Of a stretch of 5,423 nucleotides of DNA, positions 4,578 to 5,423 are shown piece after piece. The notes below the pieces were generated by a model. The model did no database searches and was not told the origin of the DNA. It saw only the letters and a list, made by a program, of their open reading frames with translations. A program made the position numbers and the translations under genes. The stretch lies in the NCBI GenBank assembly GCA_030668905.1, contig DAOVEQ010000080.1, forward strand, positions 1 through 5,423, read 5' to 3'. This DNA comes from Thermococci archaeon. Its GTDB lineage: Archaea; Methanobacteriota_B; Thermococci; Methanofastidiosales; B48-G16. Every line of letters begins with the position of its first letter. Position 1 is the first letter of the stretch.

Positions 4578-5238
4578 AAGATATTATCTAAAAGAAATCA
4601 CCAATGAAAGTTACAAAGAACTGATTGAATATTCTAGATGGATGAACAAAAAACTTGGAAACTATCCAATGATTATTGGAGGATGGGCTGTTTATTTCTA
4701 CTGTAAAGGAGTGGGCTCAAGAGACATTGATACAGTTTTTCCCAACAGGGATATGAAGCATTATGTTTTGAAACATTACTTTGAATCCCATAATTACAAA
4801 GAAGAAGGTATTTTTGTTAAAGAGTTCTTTAAGGAAATCAATGTAAGGAATAAAATTCTTAGAGTCTATTTAGATGCATGCTCTGTCGAAGATAGAAATT
4901 ATTTAAGGATAGACCCAAATATCGAGATCCCCTGGAATTTGTGTTTTAGATATAATACCCTAAAAGAAATTGCAGATGATACGCATGTATATTTACCAGA
5001 TCCAGAAATTCTTTTTCTTTATAAATCTGCATCATTTATTGATAGAGAACATAAGCTGAAGATTGCTGACAGCTCTGCAAGAGCATATATATCCCATAAA
5101 GTATGGAAAGATGCCTATGATCTGGAAACTTTAATATCCAGAGGGCTAGATAAAAGCCTAGTAAGTAAGTTGGCAAGAAAATTAGGTTTTGAAAAGTATC
5201 TGAAAACAATTGAGAAGAAATTGGAGATATATCTATAA
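4567..5238 (+). CDS. Nucleotidyltransferase, AbiEii/MNT-like toxin of a type IV toxin-antitoxin pair
   Basis: A 223-residue protein of the DNA-polymerase-beta-like nucleotidyltransferase superfamily. Motif I is IIGGWAVYF with G38-G39, followed by SRDIDTVF with metal-binding D53 and D55; the third acidic residue is D103 in RVYLDAC. Two later motifs typical of AbiEii-type enzymes follow: PDPEILFLYKSASFIDR (K153, R160) and KDAYDLETLI (K181-D182, D185). It should transfer a nucleotide to RNA or protein; related toxins modify tRNA. Translation appears to begin at TTG 4567, 7 bases after GGGGG (4555-4559); TTG 4561 is also in frame but touches that site. No in-frame ATG occurs before residue 26, and starting there would leave out about 25 residues while keeping motif I. 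The gene overlaps the regulator by 11 bases, so the pair is co-translated. The target cannot be told from the sequence. Confidence 0.85.
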   Translation: MKYERYYLKEITNESYKELIEYSRWMNKKLGNYPMIIGGWAVYFYCKGVGSRDIDTVFPNRDMKHYVLKHYFESHNYKEEGIFVKEFFKEINVRNKILRVYLDACSVEDRNYLRIDPNIEIPWNLCFRYNTLKEIADDTHVYLPDPEILFLYKSASFIDREHKLKIADSSARAYISHKVWKDAYDLETLISRGLDKSLVSKLARKLGFEKYLKTIEKKLEIYL

Positions 5239-5243
5239 AAAAA
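5237..5243 (-). terminator. T7 run, possible terminator of the right-edge gene
   Basis: Seven A residues on the plus strand, beginning inside the nucleotidyltransferase stop codon, give a T7 run on the minus strand about 50 bases past the stop of the right-edge gene. This mirrors the arrangement at 2422-2437. A U-rich run alone can stop archaeal polymerase; this is inferred from composition. Confidence 0.35.
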
Positions 5244-5285
5244 GACATAGACAGGATAATAAAATTTAGTTGAAATTAGAAGAAA

Positions 5286-5309
5286 TCTTTCCTACTTCTT
5301 CTTTATTTT
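5286..5309 (+). terminator. Pyrimidine/T-rich tract, possible terminator of the AbiE-like operon
   Basis: A T-rich stretch (TCTTTCC...TTCTTTATTTT) begins about 47 bases after the nucleotidyltransferase stop, with no convincing hairpin. It coincides with the Lys-rich C-terminus of the opposing gene (AAG/AAA codons), so its composition may be due to coding and the terminator role is tentative. Confidence 0.3.
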
Positions 5310-5423
5310 GATTATGTCACCTATGGTAAGATTTTTTGAGTCTGTATCTAGTTTTGGGATCTCGACCTCTGAAATTTTATCTATTATCTTAATTTCTAAA
5401 GCTTTTTCAAGCTTTTTGGCAAG
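5292..5423 (-). CDS. C-terminal end of an unidentified protein, partial
   Basis: The minus strand is open from the right edge for 43 codons to a TAG at 5292-5294. The peptide begins LAKKLEKALEIKIIDK, continues as SEVEIPKLDTDSKNLTIGD, and ends IIKIKKK. Even distribution of charged and hydrophobic residues and the AGA/AAA-type codon bias fit a real archaeal coding sequence. The segment NLTIGDIIKI suggests a final beta-turn-strand with a basic tail. No family can be assigned from this piece. It converges on the nucleotidyltransferase gene with 53 bases between the stop codons. Confidence 0.6.
   Translation of the reverse strand, partial: LAKKLEKALEIKIIDKISEVEIPKLDTDSKNLTIGDIIKIKKK

Noticed and set aside
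5036..5248. Minus-strand open frame of 70 codons inside the nucleotidyltransferase
   Set aside because: Antisense to the conserved C-terminal motifs of the transferase; no independent support.

Overview
The window looks like A+T-rich archaeal chromosome, probably euryarchaeal. The protein families, the heavy use of AGA/AGG and ATA codons, and above all the promoters support this. Several first genes have a BRE-plus-TATA element ending about 20-23 bases upstream of the start codon, which predicts leaderless transcripts. Genes inside operons, or with a short leader, use Shine-Dalgarno sites instead. No tRNA, rRNA, CRISPR array or insertion sequence was seen, and no gap without a gene exceeds 300 bases.

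Layout. (1) Positions 1-1704, minus strand: a two-gene operon. A BioB/HydE/HmdB-like radical SAM enzyme with an unusual CX4CX2C cluster motif comes first. An ATGA overlap links it to an exported alkaline-phosphatase-superfamily phosphodiesterase that runs off the left edge. (2) Positions 1705-1780: a compact divergent promoter region with a 17-bp palindrome. (3) Positions 1781-2423, plus strand: a VapBC-type toxin-antitoxin pair (AbrB-fold antitoxin, PIN-domain nuclease) overlapping by 17 bases. (4) Positions 2485-2985, minus strand: an FMN nitroreductase whose best-supported start is a non-canonical ACG behind a nearly perfect Shine-Dalgarno. (5) Positions 3131-3837, plus strand: two small membrane-anchored proteins of unknown function; the second carries five proline-marked repeats of about 8 residues. 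(6) Positions 3984-5238, plus strand: an AbiE-like (type IV toxin-antitoxin) pair made of a winged-helix regulator and an overlapping nucleotidyltransferase, behind a promoter with a 17-bp palindrome plus a third half-site. (7) Positions 5292-5423, minus strand: the C-terminal end of an unidentified gene.

How the genes work together. The two toxin-antitoxin-like modules are each self-contained, co-translated and probably autoregulated at their palindromes. The radical SAM/phosphodiesterase pair is the most intriguing metabolic unit, but its substrate cannot be read from the sequence. The nitroreductase and the two small membrane proteins appear to be single transcription units. The accessory genes, and the absence of any core operon, suggest a variable chromosomal region, but no mobile-element boundaries are visible.
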